Positions 5,144 to 5,241 of a stretch of 5,241 bases of DNA are shown here, piece after piece. The stretch lies in assembly GCA_035448625.1 (NCBI GenBank), contig DAOTJI010000111.1, positions 1 through 5,241 on the forward strand. The letters run 5' to 3'. Both the position numbers and the translations under genes were made by a program. Numbering within the stretch: position 1 is the first letter of the stretch; every line of letters begins with the position of its first letter. This DNA comes from UBA8904 sp035448625. GTDB lineage: Bacteria > Desulfobacterota > Syntrophia > Syntrophales > Smithellaceae. The notes beneath the pieces are model-generated. The model made no database searches. It saw only the letters and a program-made list of their open reading frames with translations, and was not told where the DNA came from.

Positions 5144-5241
5144 GGAAGTGCCAAGGTCACTGGTGGGCCTCCCGGACTTCAAATCCGGCGTGGGGCGCTA
5201 GAACCGTCCCAGGTGGGTTCGATTCCCATGCACTTCCGCCA
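5144..5241 (+). tRNA. selC: Selenocysteine tRNA, anticodon UCA
   Basis: This tRNA inserts selenocysteine at UGA codons, after serylation by SerRS and conversion by SelA, and is delivered by SelB. At 98 nt it folds as a bacterial tRNA-Sec. It has an 8-bp acceptor stem GGAAGUGC/GCACUUCC (5144-5151 with 5230-5237), one pair longer than in ordinary tRNAs, discriminator G5238 and an encoded CCA. The D stem is 5154-5158 with 5166-5170. The anticodon stem CCGGA/UCCGG (5172-5176, 5184-5188) closes the loop CUUCAAA with UCA at 5179-5181. The long variable arm has a 7-bp stem (5191-5197 with 5205-5211), and the T stem (5213-5217 with 5225-5229, closing G-U pair) carries the UUCGAUU loop. The anticodon loop and stem match E. 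coli selC closely. The window ends at the CCA, so any following sel gene is out of sight. The gene predicts selenoproteins in this organism; none is evident in the window. Confidence 0.98.

Noticed and set aside
4982..5182. Minus-strand 66-codon open frame over the intergenic region and the tRNA
   Set aside because: It overlaps the tRNA-Sec gene and the selC promoter and has no family features.

Overview
The window is a bacterial chromosome segment of moderately high G+C, tightly packed with ordinary, intact genes. A short-form GyrA, a bacterial archease/RtcB pair, a selenocysteine tRNA, a periplasmic amino-acid binding protein and a small protein with CIGxIGPDGKCxECG repeats together suggest an anaerobic Gram-negative bacterium, most likely of the former Deltaproteobacteria (Desulfobacterota). 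This placement is inference from gene content and protein character; no search was run.

Layout, left to right. (1) The 3' two-thirds of gyrA, cut by the window's left edge, ends at 1712 and is followed by a GC-rich hairpin. (2) A promoter-like TTGTTT-N17-TATAAT sits directly in front of a GTG-started archease gene (1799-2230). The archease overlaps rtcB (2223-3665) by 8 bases, forming a two-gene RNA-ligation operon: RtcB seals 2',3'-cyclic phosphate or 3'-phosphate RNA ends to 5'-OH ends, and archease speeds RtcB guanylylation and turnover. (3) A 104-aa protein of unassigned function (3734-4048) is made of two near-identical four-cysteine modules joined by a Pro/Glu/Ala-rich linker. (4) A strong bidirectional hairpin terminator separates it from a convergent minus-strand gene for a secreted family 3 amino-acid-type binding protein (4120-4920), which has its own near-consensus promoter and a leader of roughly 100 nt. 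(5) Divergent from that gene, and ending exactly at the right edge with an encoded CCA, lies selC, the UGA-reading tRNA-Sec.

No mobile element, CRISPR array, phage gene or other clear sign of recent transfer was seen. I found no strong case for an undescribed multi-gene system. The items most worth a second look are the duplicated four-cysteine protein, the apparent leaderless GTG start of the archease-rtcB operon, and the presence of selC, which implies selenoproteins elsewhere in the genome.
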